Shown: positions 1-11,035 of the stretch, one piece after another
Numbering within the stretch: position 1 is the stretch's first letter
Layout of the letters: every line of letters starts with the position of its first letter
NCBI GenBank assembly: GCA_011033025.1
Contig: WFMF01000003.1
Span: forward strand, 1,643,483-1,707,482
DNA length: 64,000 bases
Source of the DNA: Beroe forskalii
Lineage: Eukaryota > Ctenophora > Nuda > Beroida > Beroidae
Direction: 5' to 3'
The notes under the pieces: model-generated
What the model saw: only the letters and a program-made list of their open reading frames with translations
Databases searched by the model: none
What the model was told of the DNA's origin: nothing
Program-made: the position numbers and the translations under genes

Positions 1-9
1 TCACTAATC

Positions 10-60
10 ATTGACCAAATATTGACTTACTATTGACAAATTATTGACCAATCACTGACT
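10..60. repeat. short degenerate ATTGAC tandem repeat
   Basis: The first 60 bases repeat the word ATTGAC (with spacers such as TATT or AAATT) about five times. It is too short and simple to suggest a function and lies upstream of the first ORF. Confidence 0.6.
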
Positions 61-154
61 ATAATCATACCTATAAGTATAATCATGATTATAATCATGA
101 CTACATTCCAGGTCTATAGACCTCTCTTCAGAGTACAGCATTACGAGTGGTAGT

Positions 155-1276
155 ATGAAACAGCTGTTTGTGACACCCCCGGCCACACCCCACCTCACCG
201 AGGCTAAGATAACCTCTCAAAGCTCGGAGGAAAGCGTTTTCAGCGGCAAAAGCTTTCACATCCCCAAGGTCAAGTACAAGAATCGGGCGCGGGTTTTCCC
301 CAAAAACCGCAACCCGATTTACCCACCGTCCTATCGGGATTCTCTGGCAGCCAGCCAAGCAGCCAGACCCTCCATCCAGGATCACATGTTTGTCACTCGA
401 GAAGATCAGAAGCTCTGGGCCACGCCCACCGAGCAGCGGGCTCAGGACGCCGCTAAGCTGCGGGCCAGCATCCTCGCTGCCCGCAACCGGGTCAGGAACC
501 ACCCGACCTTCAGGAGGCTGGTTGTACCTGATCCGTTTACTGGCGGGAGTTACAACCCCAACCGGATCCCGTTTGAGATATCGGAGGGAGAGGAGGACAA
601 TTACTTGGAGGACTCGTGGGACCGGAGACACCGCGTCGGAGGGCTGAAGATGATAGGGCCGGGGATGGGGAAGCTGGAGCCGATCCAACATGGATCACAG
701 ATCCAGCATGGAGCACAGATCCAACATGGAACACCGCCCACCCAGCAACTGGTGATGGAGAATCAATTCACAGAGGAGGAGGAGGATTTGGAAGCATTCC
801 AAATGCCAGAAGAAGAGGAGGGGATCAGTAGGTTGATGATGGTTGATGAAAGCTCGGTACACAACATTATACTGGGTGCAGAGGAGATGGGTGATGTCAG
901 TAGTGGAGGGGTGCGGAGTGGTGAGCAGACTGGTATGATAGTTAACACCGTGTTGACTGGTGATCAGATCCGTATACCTAGTGGTCAGATTGGTATCCCC
1001 GGTAGTCAGATTGGTATCCCCATGGACACCGTGATACACAATCGCAGCGATGACTCGTCAATGGTGAGTAACGGTATCCTGGGTACCGTAGGTATCCTTG
1101 ACAACGTGAGAATGTCTGATACCATCGCTCATGTCGAGGAGGTTACAGAGATTGAAAACATCGGTGATGAAAACATCGGTGATGAAAACATCGGTGATGA
1201 AAACATCGGTGATATCAGTTGTGAACCTATTGGTGATCGTGATGGTGAGATGAATGAGCAAGATGACGCAAGATGA
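155..1276 (+). CDS. unrecognised 373-aa protein, probably a 3' terminal exon
   Basis: I do not recognise the family. The N-terminal 170 residues look like real protein: basic and proline-rich, with KVKYKNRARVFPKNRNP, a helical stretch rich in Ala, Gln and Arg, and PDPFTGGSYNPNRIPFE. The C-terminal half is acidic and built of small repeats: three copies of a QIQHG-like unit (about residues 180-193), GQIGIPGSQIGIP (about 275-290) and four copies of ENIGD (about 335-355, 15-bp DNA repeats). No signal peptide or membrane segment is seen. The frame is open upstream to base 101, and a good acceptor (pyrimidine tract ending TTCAG at 127-131) precedes the ATG, so this may be the last exon of a longer gene rather than a complete one. 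GC content is much higher than in the AT-rich flanks, which supports coding. Function unknown. Confidence 0.6.
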   Translation: MKQLFVTPPATPHLTEAKITSQSSEESVFSGKSFHIPKVKYKNRARVFPKNRNPIYPPSYRDSLAASQAARPSIQDHMFVTREDQKLWATPTEQRAQDAAKLRASILAARNRVRNHPTFRRLVVPDPFTGGSYNPNRIPFEISEGEEDNYLEDSWDRRHRVGGLKMIGPGMGKLEPIQHGSQIQHGAQIQHGTPPTQQLVMENQFTEEEEDLEAFQMPEEEEGISRLMMVDESSVHNIILGAEEMGDVSSGGVRSGEQTGMIVNTVLTGDQIRIPSGQIGIPGSQIGIPMDTVIHNRSDDSSMVSNGILGTVGILDNVRMSDTIAHVEEVTEIENIGDENIGDENIGDENIGDISCEPIGDRDGEMNEQDDAR

Positions 1277-2690
1277 ATTATGGTGGCGTGAAATATCCAC
1301 AAAATGACGTTGTCCTCCGAAATCAGGTAAAAATCAAATGTCGGTGTCAACGCAGATGGTTAGTGTTAAAATGCGAGATGAAGTGGAGAAGTTTGAGCTT
1401 ACCGAGTTACTGATGGATTTCTCCCATCCCTGCGCGCAACACTCGGAGTGCGCGGCGGAGGGTAGGGTAACATCCTACAAACTGAGTTACTGTTCAGATA
1501 CGAACAAATTCCAACATTTAGAAGCAAAAACATGTTCAAATAGGCTGTTTGACTCAGCTCGTTCATTGTAATCAAAAATGACATTGAATATGGATAGTTA
1601 GAATTAGATTTGACAAAAAATTATTCGATATTTATTAGTTAGTTTTACGGGCCCAAGTTAAGTTGTAAAAGGGTTTAAACACGAAAACCCCCTTTGCTTG
1701 ACGGCGATTTCTCAGAATCGGTGGGTACACAAATTCCATGTTTTGGGGAATTAAAAAAAATCCCATTTTTATTAAATCACAGGGGAAAAGGAATATGACC
1801 CCCTCCCTTCCCCAAACAGAATAAATACATTGATCAAGGATCAGCTTTTTATTGATTAATAAAAAAAATTTGGTGAGGGGGTTTAGTTTCTCAAAAAAAT
1901 ACGAAATATTTTTGATTTTGGGAATTTTAAAACCTTTCATAAAATACGCCCTTTTTTCTTAATTTTATGAAAATTTATAAGCACCATGGGGCTTTTGGGG
2001 GGACTGAGCCCCTTTGTTTATTTTCTGACCCGTTTTCCACTTATCATTTTCTAGCTTTTCTCCCAAAATTCCCTGGTTTTGGGTTAAAATTTAAACCCTA
2101 AAGGAAAGGGAAGGAAAACATAAAAAACCGACCAAAAAAAAAAAATTATCATGGAGCAATATTCAGGACTCAAGGTAAATATTAATCGACATGCAATTCT
2201 CGGTATATGTGGAACCGGTCATAAGGAAGTCCAGGAATTTCCTCCCCAGTCCTTCTTAGTTGTTACATGATTTTTTAACAGTGAAATAATTAAATAAGAT
2301 AACATTTCGAATCAAATGAAATTTTAGATTGGAGTATTTCGCGTCATTCAAAACTTCAAAAACAATGCAAACTACAAAGATGCAATCATCTAGGCAATCT
2401 AGGCAATCTTCGTAAATCAAATCCATGACAAGGTAAAATTCACTCAAATAGAAAAATGTGATGCCAAAAACATGTAAATTTATAGTTGGGAAAAATAATC
2501 CTGCTTAATCTATCTGGGATGAGGCTAGACACTTGAAATTGGGATTGTCAAGTAAAAATCTGCAATTGAAGTCAAAGATGTTGTTTATCCTTCACTATTC
2601 TACTATTCAAAGCCCGAGTCTCAAATGAATGCGTAAATTAAGAAAAATAAGATATTCTACAGTTAGAGAATTCCAAAAGGGAATTAGCAT
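1277..2690. other. AT-rich intergenic stretch without a recognisable gene
   Basis: Only short ORFs are present. Runs of A, T, C and G are unusually common from about 1620 to 2140, giving the look of poorly resolved homopolymers. AATAAA-type words near 1820 could serve as a polyadenylation signal for the upstream ORF, but nothing confirms it. Confidence 0.5.
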
Positions 2691-3340
2691 TTTTTTTTTT
2701 TGGGCCGGGAAAGCCCCCCGCCCAGTGAGGTGGCGGCCTCCACAGAGGGCTGCGGGACCCATCTGATGCATCTAGCTTTGAACCCCTTTTCCGGGGGAGA
2801 TGGTGGTGCCCTGAAGCACCCAAAAGGTGGGGCCCCCCGAAGAACTACCGATCCCGGAAGATTGGCTTTTTGGGGCCCTTCCTCTAACACGCCTGAGAGT
2901 CCATCAGGTTGAGTTGAGTGACCATGTGGGTTGATTTTGGTTTTGCGGGGTTTTTATTAGATTTATCAGGAAATTTTGGGAGCCGAAAGGGCAAGAAAAA
3001 AGGGGGGAGAGTTGCGACGGTGGCTTTCGGGGGATTGTGTGGTTTGTTAGATTAGTTTTGGGGCGCCAAGGTTCAGGGATGGGTTTGAGTTTTCCATAAG
3101 ATATAACCTTTTGGGTTTTATATGTTAAAAGTTTCCCGGTTTTTTTCCCAGAGTGGGGGCAACCTTTTTTAAAATTAAACTAGTATTTTATGTTGGAGTA
3201 AATCTGTTTTGTGGATGGAGTGAGTTAACTTTTTTGGGCAAATTCGCAAAGGCTTTAGTAGTGTTTTCAGAGTTTCCATAAGATACCCTTGTGTTTCTGC
3301 TGTGTTATAGTAGCTGCCCAGTGTCCTGTATCTTGGGGTC
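2691..3340 (-). mobile_element. probable 3' end of a non-LTR retrotransposon with poly(A) tail
   Basis: Read on the minus strand, a C/G-rich segment ends in a run of A (T-run on plus at 2691-2700), the usual 3' end of a LINE. The stretch around 3205-3255 (GGGCAAATTCGCAAAGG and its flank) is shared with 7225-7270, directly next to the RNase H/zinc-finger fragment at 7300-7985. I infer that both belong to the same element family or to one element split by the inverted repeat between them. Confidence 0.45.
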
Positions 3341-3610
3341 ATTTATTTTGTTTTTTGTTTTTTGTTACGCTGCAATGTTGTTTTCTGAAAACAAAACAAA
3401 AAAATTAAAAACAAAAAAAAAATAAAACAAAAACAAAAAAAAAAATACAAAATAAAAAAAACATAAAAAAAAAAAAAAAAAAAAGTTACAAAAACATAAA
3501 AAAAAAATAATAAAAAACAAATTATAATAAAAATAAAAAATAAAAAAAAAAAATATAAAAACCAAAAACATTGAAAACTCAAAAAATTAAAAAAAAATAC
3601 AAAGGGAATT
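3340..3610. repeat. A-rich low-complexity tract
   Basis: About 250 bases made of A runs broken by single C or T. Apparent ORFs on the opposite strand consist of Phe, Leu and Tyr only and are not genes. A matching T-rich tract lies at 4240-4512 in the opposite sense. Confidence 0.8.
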
Positions 3611-4228
3611 TGTTTGTGCCTATTTTGCTGCTGTGGTGTCGTCTTCAAAATCATGAAACCACTCTAATAGCATTTTGTGATAGAACGCTATTTTCCTACT
3701 CTGAACATCTGTAACCAGAGAGTTTTCGCCTGATTGTGCCTTTTACTTAACATTGCTTTTGACCTGGTTTTGGGAATAGGGGGAGTTCTTTTTAAAGGCG
3801 ATCGGCGAAAATTTTGCGGGGAGGTTTAAAAAAAGTAACCCAAATGTTGAAAAGTTTAAACCAAATTAGAATTTTATTTTCGGGGATACAATGAAATTTT
3901 AAATGGTTTTTCCCCAAAAATAGGAATGAGAAATTGATGAAATTTGGGAAAGTTCATGGGTGTTTTCTAGAAATTTGGGGTTTCAAGAAATTTTATATTT
4001 GAATGGCATTCCTGATTACCCCTTAAAAAAAGTTCGATGGAAAAACCAAAAAATTGATGTCGTTTTTTATTTCAGGGTTTAGTTCACGTCGATGAGTTTT
4101 TGGGGAAAGAAAGAAAACTGACCCAAGTTTTTTGCCGAGTTAAATAAGGTTTATGTGGGTCGACGACAAAAGAATTTAAATTTTTTCCACACTAATTCAG
4201 CAGAAGGGACTACGCCAACCTTAATAAC
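3611..4228. other. AT-rich stretch, nothing recognised
   Basis: No ORF of interest and no repeat structure beyond homopolymer runs. It separates the A-rich and T-rich tracts. Confidence 0.5.
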
Positions 4229-4512
4229 TTGATGTACAATAGTATTATGTTTACCCTTTTTATTTGTTTTTTTTTAACTATTTTAAATTTTTGGTATTTT
4301 TGTATTTTATGTTTTTTGTTTTTTTTGTTTTTGTATTTTTTGTATTTTTTGTTTTTTTGTTTTTTTGTTTTTTTTGTTTTTTTTGTTTTTTTTGTTTTTA
4401 TGTTTTGTATTTTTTGTATTTTTTTTTTTTTTGTTTTTTTTGTTTTTTTTTGTTTTTTTTTGTTTTTTTTTTTTTTTTTTGTTTTTTTTTTTTTTGTTTT
4501 TTGTTTTTTAGG
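4229..4512. repeat. T-rich low-complexity tract (TTTTTG)n
   Basis: Runs of T separated by single G or A. It creates long open frames of Phe/Val/Leu on the plus strand that should not be read as proteins. The tract directly precedes the large inverted repeat. Confidence 0.85.
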
Positions 4513-4739
4513 CTCCCAACACAGTCCGGACTGTATGAGTCACTAAATAGCTCGCCTTTTGCTAGTTAAATGGACTGCACGCCATAGCAAGTGGATTTTT
4601 GCATAATTACATATTTGGTGACTTGCCTTAAATGATGCATGCTTTCCATAAGACATATTGAATAAAAGCATGCATGTGGAAAGGAAAAGTCATAAAAGTT
4701 GAGCAGTTTTCATAGTCGGAGCAGTCTTTTTACAAATGA

Positions 4740-7065
4740 CTACATTCCTACCTTGACATGTACAAAAACAATAGACGCATTGTTTTCGTTATGGGTAGTT
4801 GTCATGAGGCCTTGCCAATTCCACCCCTATGCAAGAGAAATATCACATGCATTCTTTTTCCTAGTGGATACGCTGGCCTTCATTATCATATGCATGCTTT
4901 TTTGTACAACATTGACCACACTTGTGATCCGGTAAAAAAAGAATAGATGCATTTTTTGTTATGGAGAATGCCAATTCCAATTTCTATGCAGGAGGAAATA
5001 ACAAATGCATGCCTTTTTCTTCTGTATGCAGGCTTAAATTATCGTATGCATGCTTTTTTGTGCATTTGTTCATATTATATCTCTGCACCAAGTACAAATA
5101 GATGCACGCTTTTGGTTATGGAGGAGTGAACACATAGTTAAGTTTACTCCATTCCTATGCCGGACGTTATAATACGTGCATGCTTTTTCTTGCGACCTTC
5201 ATAACATATGCATGCCTTTTATTATGAGGAGAATGAGATCAAGCTGATCCATCCCTATATATGCAGGACGTGTTATCGCCATGCAGGCCTTTGTTTTCGT
5301 AGGTATGAAATTATCATAATATGCAAGCCTTTGGTTAGTACTTAGTGCTAATCAAATTGAAAACAACAGTAGAACTATACATAAACACATATCATATGCA
5401 AACAAATATTTATATGTACCTACTAAATGCTCTATGTAGAAAAAATTTACACTGTAGGTACCATCTCTGGTAGGCCCAGGCTTCTGCATGTGCATGCCTG
5501 ATTAACAGGGGACGACATAATTTGGATCACCTGTAGTTGAGTAAATACCTATATCTTTTGTCGTGTAAGTAACAGGGTACACACTACACATTCAACACCA
5601 CACCTCACACTCTAGCTGATCTATCCCTTCCCTGTTCTGAAATTTGGGCCAAAACAATGTAGAATTAACGGCTAAATACTTAAATACCAAAAATTACGTT
5701 GGGTCCCTCCCAGAAACTTAGAGTGAGAAACACAATCTAGCAATAATAGAAATAGAATTATTCCACAATAAATTATTCCACAATAAATTTATAATTATAT
5801 AAATGTATAAATACACCTCCCTAAGATAGGTATATCGAACCTTTAAATTTGCCTTAAAAGCTTATATATGCTTCTGCCCTTTCCCCTCATGGAAAAAAAT
5901 ATGTATAATAGAGGCATATAAGAAATTTGGGACCGAAAAGAATTTGAAACGACTAAATATGTTGCTGCGCCCCCAAAATCTTTGAAACTCTTCAAAAGCT
6001 GCAGCGATTCGATCAACTCACGTGATTGTGTTGCAATTTTATACTTGTTTATTTATTGACCATTTAAAAACATAAATTTAATTAGGCAAATTGAATCAGA
6101 CAGGCAAATCATTAATGACAGGTTGTAATTTGGGGATTTTTTGGAAAAATTCCCATTTTTCACACCATGACGGTTCAAATGACGTCATTATCATATGTTA
6201 ACTAGAGTAATGACTTGAAGAAGATCCCCAAATTGCAAATGCCAAAATTTTACTCCATTAATACACCTCCCAAGGTACCCTAAAATATTTTTCTCGTACG
6301 GGAGATGGAATAAACTTCCAGAACAGGGGTAGATCAGCTGAGTGTGAGTGTATGGTAAATGTAATTACACACATGACAAAAATATATAAAAATCATTTAC
6401 TAAACTATGTGTCGTCCTCTGTTAATCGGAAGCATGCATGCAGAAACCTTAGCCTGCAGACAAAACCTTAGGTTTGTCTTGATTAGCACTACGCACTAAC
6501 CAAAAGGCTTGCAAACGATAACTCTAGGCCTGCATATACACTTCTACATACGAAAAGGCATGCATGTGATACTTCGTCTTTGCATAGGGTGGAGTCAACG
6601 ATCTCTGACATCTACTCCCATAATAAAAGGCATGCATATGTTATGAAGGTCGCAAAGAAAAAGCATGCACGTATATTATAACGTCCGGCATAGGAATGGA
6701 GTAAACTTAACTATGTGTTAACTCCTCCATAACAAAAAAAAAAAAAAAGCATCTGTTGTGCCAGATTGCAGAGATATAATATGTGAATGATACACAAAAA
6801 GCATGCATACGATAATTTAAGCCTGCGCATATACAGAAAGAAAAAGGCATGCATTTGTTATTTCCTCCTGCATAGGGGTGGAATTGGCACGACTACTCCA
6901 TAACAAAAAGCATGCATCTGTTGGCTTTGAGATTGCAAGTGTAGGTCAATGTTGTACAAAAAAAAAGCATGCATATGATAATGTAGGCCAGCATATCCAC
7001 TAGGAAAAAGGGCATGCATGCGATACTTCCTCTCATAGGGTGGCACCCTGGAACAAAAAAGCCTG
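4740..7065. mobile_element. large foldback (inverted-repeat) element rich in ATGCATGC
   Basis: The left arm (about 4740-5640) is the reverse complement of the right arm (about 6310-7065) with moderate divergence. Shared landmarks are TTGTACAACATTGACC (4900) versus GGTCAATGTTGTACAA (6945), CCGGACGTTATAATACG (5160) versus its complement near 6670, and GGGGACGACATAA (5508) versus a complement near 6412. The arms are also internally repetitive, with many copies of GCATGC next to short A or T runs. The spacer of about 650 bases is AT-rich. No transposase gene is visible, so it would be non-autonomous. It sits between two pieces of LINE-like sequence. Short ORFs inside it are by-products of the repeat. 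Confidence 0.75.
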
Positions 7066-7189
7066 CATATCCTTTAACATCACAGTCCGAGTCCGGAGGA
7101 GCACTTTTTGTTTTTTGTTAAGGTAAATGTGATTTTTGAAAAAACAAAAACAAAAAAAAAAAAAAAACAAAAATATGTCAGCCACCCCT

Positions 7190-7985
7190 ATCTTATGTGG
7201 GATAATAGTTGGAGTTAGTGACCTGTTTGTGAATAAAGTAAGTTAGTTTTTTGGGCCAAATTCGCAAAGGGATTTGGGGAGACTAATGTATGGTATGCCG
7301 AAGATACTGATTCCTAATGTGGGCATATGCTGGGCACTCTCTATAAAATGTTCAGCAGTTTCTTTGGTACCGACAGTGTTCACAGTTGGGGGAGGTGTTC
7401 GGGTCTCTCTTGTTCCTGCTGTTATTCAGCCAGTTCTGGTTCGTTAACATGTGGGTAAGTTCTCTTAATTGTCTCTTTTCCTTGGGTCACATATGTTGAA
7501 ACCATGGTTTTCAAATGTAATTTTCAAGGACCGTTTTGGCTGATTGATTATGTTTAGAATTTTTAATGCGTGTGAGTGTCTCGGTTCGAGCTTTGTTGAG
7601 CAGTTTATTGATCACAATGCTCAACTAAGGTAGGTAAAGGGTTCCGGTCCTGTGGGAAGAGTGTCGGCTCCCTTCTTGGCCAAAAAAGTCGGCCTGTTCG
7701 TTACCAGCCACTCCAGAGTGGGCTTTGACTTTATGGGAGAGTCACTTGGTTTTACTGATCCTAGGCGGTTAAGTGAGTTGATTGTGTTAAGGGTTAATTT
7801 GGAGGTTGTTATGCCATTAGAGAGACTTATTAGGGAGCTGAGTGAGTCTGAGAAAATATGATGTTATGGTTTTGTGTTTTGGTAGCCAGAAGGGTGTCAG
7901 CAGACTCCTTGATTGCAATCATTTCGCATTGGTTGATGGTTGCCAATTTGCCCAGGCTGATGGATTGTTCCATGATTGTGATATC
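7190..7985 (-). mobile_element. LINE fragment: RNase H domain and C-terminal zinc finger, broken
   Basis: On the minus strand, broken frames give the order expected of a retrotransposon RNase H. QCEMIAIKESADTLL (7930-7890) matches the segment carrying the catalytic Glu. IFSDSLSSLISL (around 7845) carries the catalytic Asp. VKAHSGVAGNEQAD (7725-7680) is the His/Asn/Asp motif. A CxxC zinc-finger remnant with ETAEHF follows near 7390-7350. At least two frame changes are needed, so this is a dead copy. It begins within about 20 bases downstream of a SNAP-25-like exon donor, so it lies in that intron. The 3' part resembles 3185-3255. Confidence 0.7.
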
Positions 7986-7991
7986 GCTTAC

Positions 7992-8109
7992 CTTGCACAA
8001 GGACAGATGCACACGCCACAACACTTCTCCATGTTTGTAAGGTGTCTTTCAGCTTTTTGGAGATCATCATTAATCTCATCGAGATTATTCTCAATTCTAC
8101 CCAGTTGCT
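7992..8109 (-). CDS. SNAP25-like: SNAP-25-like exon: end of first SNARE helix and palmitoylated Cys cluster
   Basis: This 118-nt exon has an acceptor (TGCAATTTCAG, intron side from 8110) and a donor (AAG|GTAAGC at 7992/7991). It encodes EQLGRIENNLDEINDDLQ followed by KAERHLTNMEKCCGVCICPCA. That is the C-terminal half of the first t-SNARE helix of SNAP-25 with its ionic-layer Gln region, followed by a CCxxCxCPC cluster. In the family these cysteines are palmitoylated and anchor the protein to the plasma membrane for synaptic vesicle and exocytic fusion with syntaxin and synaptobrevin. The 39 complete codons equal the size of the alternatively spliced exon 5 of vertebrate SNAP25. It joins in frame to 10547-10595 (a Glu codon split 1+2). 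The other exons were not found in the window. Confidence 0.85.
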
Positions 8110-8467
8110 CTGAAATTGCATTGGGATGAATATATTTAGGTACTTGAAAGGGATGTTGAGCGGTTAGCCGTCCAATTTCCGCGCGCGACGGAAAGAAATA
8201 GCAAATAGGAAGTTATTTCGCAAAAGTTGGCCCAGGTTTGAGCCGCGCGAGCGCCAAATTCTGGTACGGCGAATGAGAAAGTATGTTGTCAGATTGACAA
8301 AATATCTTCGCGCGTTACAACAATATTATGGAACGTTGCCAATTCAGTAGATGTTCTAGCCCAAAATTGTCATGATTTTACAGGAGTTGTACCAATTGAT
8401 CCTCGACAAAGCATGCGGCGCGTTCCATAGCTGGACACGAACACGCTCATACGAATTTCTAAGAATA

Positions 8468-9205
8468 CCTTATTGTAGGAAATTAAGCACTCAAAAAATT
8501 AAGCCTACATGTCATTAAGCACCATGAAATTAGGCCCTTTTGAGAGGTCTGGTGCTTAATTACATGTTGGCGTAATTAAATGTAGGCTTCATTTCATGAA
8601 GCTTAATGCAATGTTTTTCATAATGTATTCAAATTACACGCAATTTTTTCTACATTTTCTATGATGAATTACACCTGTAAGTTCTCTGTAGAACAGTTCT
8701 GGTCTCCGATCACATGGAGGGCTGTAAATCAAGAGACAGGTCAAAGCTGAATGGTCACTTAGCAGAAAAGGCTAAGTTTTTGGTGCTCCGTGCTTACGTC
8801 AATGATAACTAAAAGCTTCGAAAGATCTGATACGGATGATTCCGAAAGCTATACTGAGAGGATCATTGATAGCATCAAGGACGGGGAGCAAGATGCAGAT
8901 GACGATGAATTGGAGGATGCAGAACCAATTCTTTTGGATGCTGTAGATGATGAGATAGTGGCTGAAGACGAAAATATTCGATTTGTTCCATTATTATTTC
9001 GATTCTGTACTTTGATCATTGCTTTACATTATCACTGAAAATGTAGCAAAAATATCGAACATTTTATGTCATTTTGAATCCCAAAATTAATTGAAAATTG
9101 AGGTATTCAAAAATTAAGCCAGCACGTCATTAAGCACCATGAAATTAGGCCCTTTTAGAAGCATTGGTGCTTAATTTTCTGAGTGCTTAATTTCCTACAA
9201 TAAGG
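8468..9205. mobile_element. TA-flanked terminal-inverted-repeat element (Tc1/mariner-type MITE)
   Basis: The ends are inverted repeats starting CCTTATTGTAGGAAATTAAG and matching over about 37 bases with one mismatch. They are flanked on both sides by TA (8466-8467 and 9206-9207), the target of Tc1/mariner-type transposases. TTAAGCAC and GAAATTAGGCCCTTTT motifs recur inside both ends, a pattern typical of transposase-binding subterminal repeats. The 738-bp body has one acidic ORF at 8790-9038 (rich in Asp/Glu, no DDE motif seen), so it cannot move by itself. It lies inside the intron between the two SNAP-25-like exons. Confidence 0.85.
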
Positions 9206-10546
9206 TATCTGAAATCCATATCATGATACGGATATAGTTTCATTGAAGCTTGTAGACAATTGGAGGTAATCAAGCACCCACTCTACTCAATTAAATTACG
9301 TCAGCCGAACCGCCTAAAACATAGAACTTGATATCGAACAGACATAATGCTAGCCGCAAAGCCACAGAGAGCTCTTTGTTGATACTTTAATTGACGGAAA
9401 TTTCGTAAAATCCATGACAAGAATGGAGAGGAACCTCATATAAAATCCTGTAAAATCCTGACACTTTTATGACAACAAGAATTGCGCCTGCCAGCACAAT
9501 TCTTGTTATCCATTGTTCCCGTATGCAGGCGCTTAATTTCCCTCCCCAACATACGAAAATTATAAATCACGAGGATGAATAACAGTTAATTAAAGTTCTT
9601 CACTGCAAATATACGCATAACTTTGTGGCGGCGCGTAGGTTTCACGTGTGATCATCGCTTCACGAACGCTGCGCGGCGCATGTTTCGTAGGTTCGTTGTA
9701 ATTTGAGATTTCGCGCAAAGCCTTTATTTCATTTTATGTAAGTTTTGTTACGTTAGAATTTTGTAGACTCCTGCGTACGCATTTGCCTACTTATGATTAC
9801 GCTGCTTCTTTGATGTGATTATAATGGTTTTTACTCCTAGATGATCCTTATGATTTTATGATTCATACTTTTCAATTTTCATTGGAATTGGTTCAACATA
9901 TTATTTCTTCGAACAGAACTTAGACGATTCAGTAGCCAACTCTGTCAAATGAACTCAATTGTCTTCATGTTGCAGCATCATTTTTTCCTGAAATAGTTGT
10001 TGCCTACTTTTGTTGTTTAAAATGTCAGTAATAAAGTTAGAAATGAGTTTTTAACTAAATTATTATTAAGTTCACTCCTCGGCCTTATGTTGTGAAGTTG
10101 TGATAGCCGCAGGAGTCAATGACTGAAATTCTGATATTTGATAATCGCTCTTCAGGCAGCTGATTGCTGCCCAAGTCAGGAATGACTTGGGCCGAATTCA
10201 GCCTCGCATATATGATACATTTCTGACAAAAAGGAATAAATTGGACATAATTTGGCACGGACGCCGGCCGTGGCACGTGCAACGTGTATACTGGCCTCTG
10301 ATTGGTTGTTAGCATGGTTACCACAGTTGAGGTAGTATGTACAAAATTTCCCGGGCACTTTCTGAACTTGTCCATTGCCAACCCTCTCATTTGCCTTTTT
10401 GTATACACAAAAAGGCCAATGGGGAGGGAAAAAATGCTAGAACACCTTCTCTGCCAATTCACAATTGTGACGTTTGTGCGCGCGTGTCGCTGATCAACGC
10501 ACGCATCAGTTTTTGCTGAGCTTTGATTTATGATTTATGAACATAC
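9206..10546. other. intronic sequence of the SNAP-25-like gene, no further gene seen
   Basis: AT-rich, without convincing coding sequence. A short hairpin (ACAAGAATTGCG with complement CAATTCTTGT) lies at 9474-9508. The 125-codon minus-strand ORF at 10085-10462 has no recognisable motif and is probably chance. Confidence 0.5.
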
Positions 10547-10595
10547 CTCCTTGCTCGTTGAGAGCTTCAGCAGTCGCAGCCCCAATCTTTTTGGT
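10547..10595 (-). CDS. SNAP25-like: SNAP-25-like exon preceding the Cys-cluster exon
   Basis: This 49-nt exon is bounded by an acceptor (TCTTTTCCAG) and a donor (GGAG|GTATGT). It encodes TKKIGAATAEALNEQGE. The ending corresponds to the family's LDEQGEQL segment just before the first SNARE helix continues. The phase-1 end (G) combines with AG at the start of 7992-8109 to make Glu, which supports the join. Assignment of this small exon rests mainly on its position, phase and the NEQGEQL junction. Confidence 0.75.
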
Positions 10596-11035
10596 CTGGA
10601 AAAGAATTCCATTTAAGTATTCAGATTTCTACTCACGATTTATAGGTATAATCGTGGACTACACATAATCCCAACTGCAATCCCCGCTTAATCCTTCAAA
10701 ATGACGTATCAAAATGTAAAACGTATGTACACCCCGAATAGCAGAGACAAACGCAGGAGATCAGCCCTGATTTGAATTCAGGCCTAATCTCCGGGATGCA
10801 CATAGATTATAAATCAGTGCTTTCATCTATGTGGATCTCAGTGTCTATCAGGAACGACTTCCTAAGGTTCAAAAAGTTCAGTAGTACTACTGTCAGAAAC
10901 ACCTGAGTTGAAGTATTCAGTATACTGGTGTCAGGGACAACTATTGTGATGCACTCAGAACCAAATACCTGGTCCGGAATGTCCCAAAATCCAGATCTGA
11001 ATATGTCAGACAACCTGTGTCCCTGGTCTTTTGTG
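10596..11035. other. no gene recognised
   Basis: Upstream exons of the SNAP-25-like gene would be expected on the minus strand here or further right, but none could be read. Short ORFs have no motifs. Confidence 0.45.

Noticed and set aside
4229-4569. Phe/Val-rich open frames that look like membrane proteins
   Set aside because: Pure translation of a T-rich low-complexity tract.
10085-10462. 125-codon minus-strand ORF near the SNAP-25-like exon
   Set aside because: No motif, no splice context and wrong position for a SNARE exon; the real exon nearby is only 49 nt.
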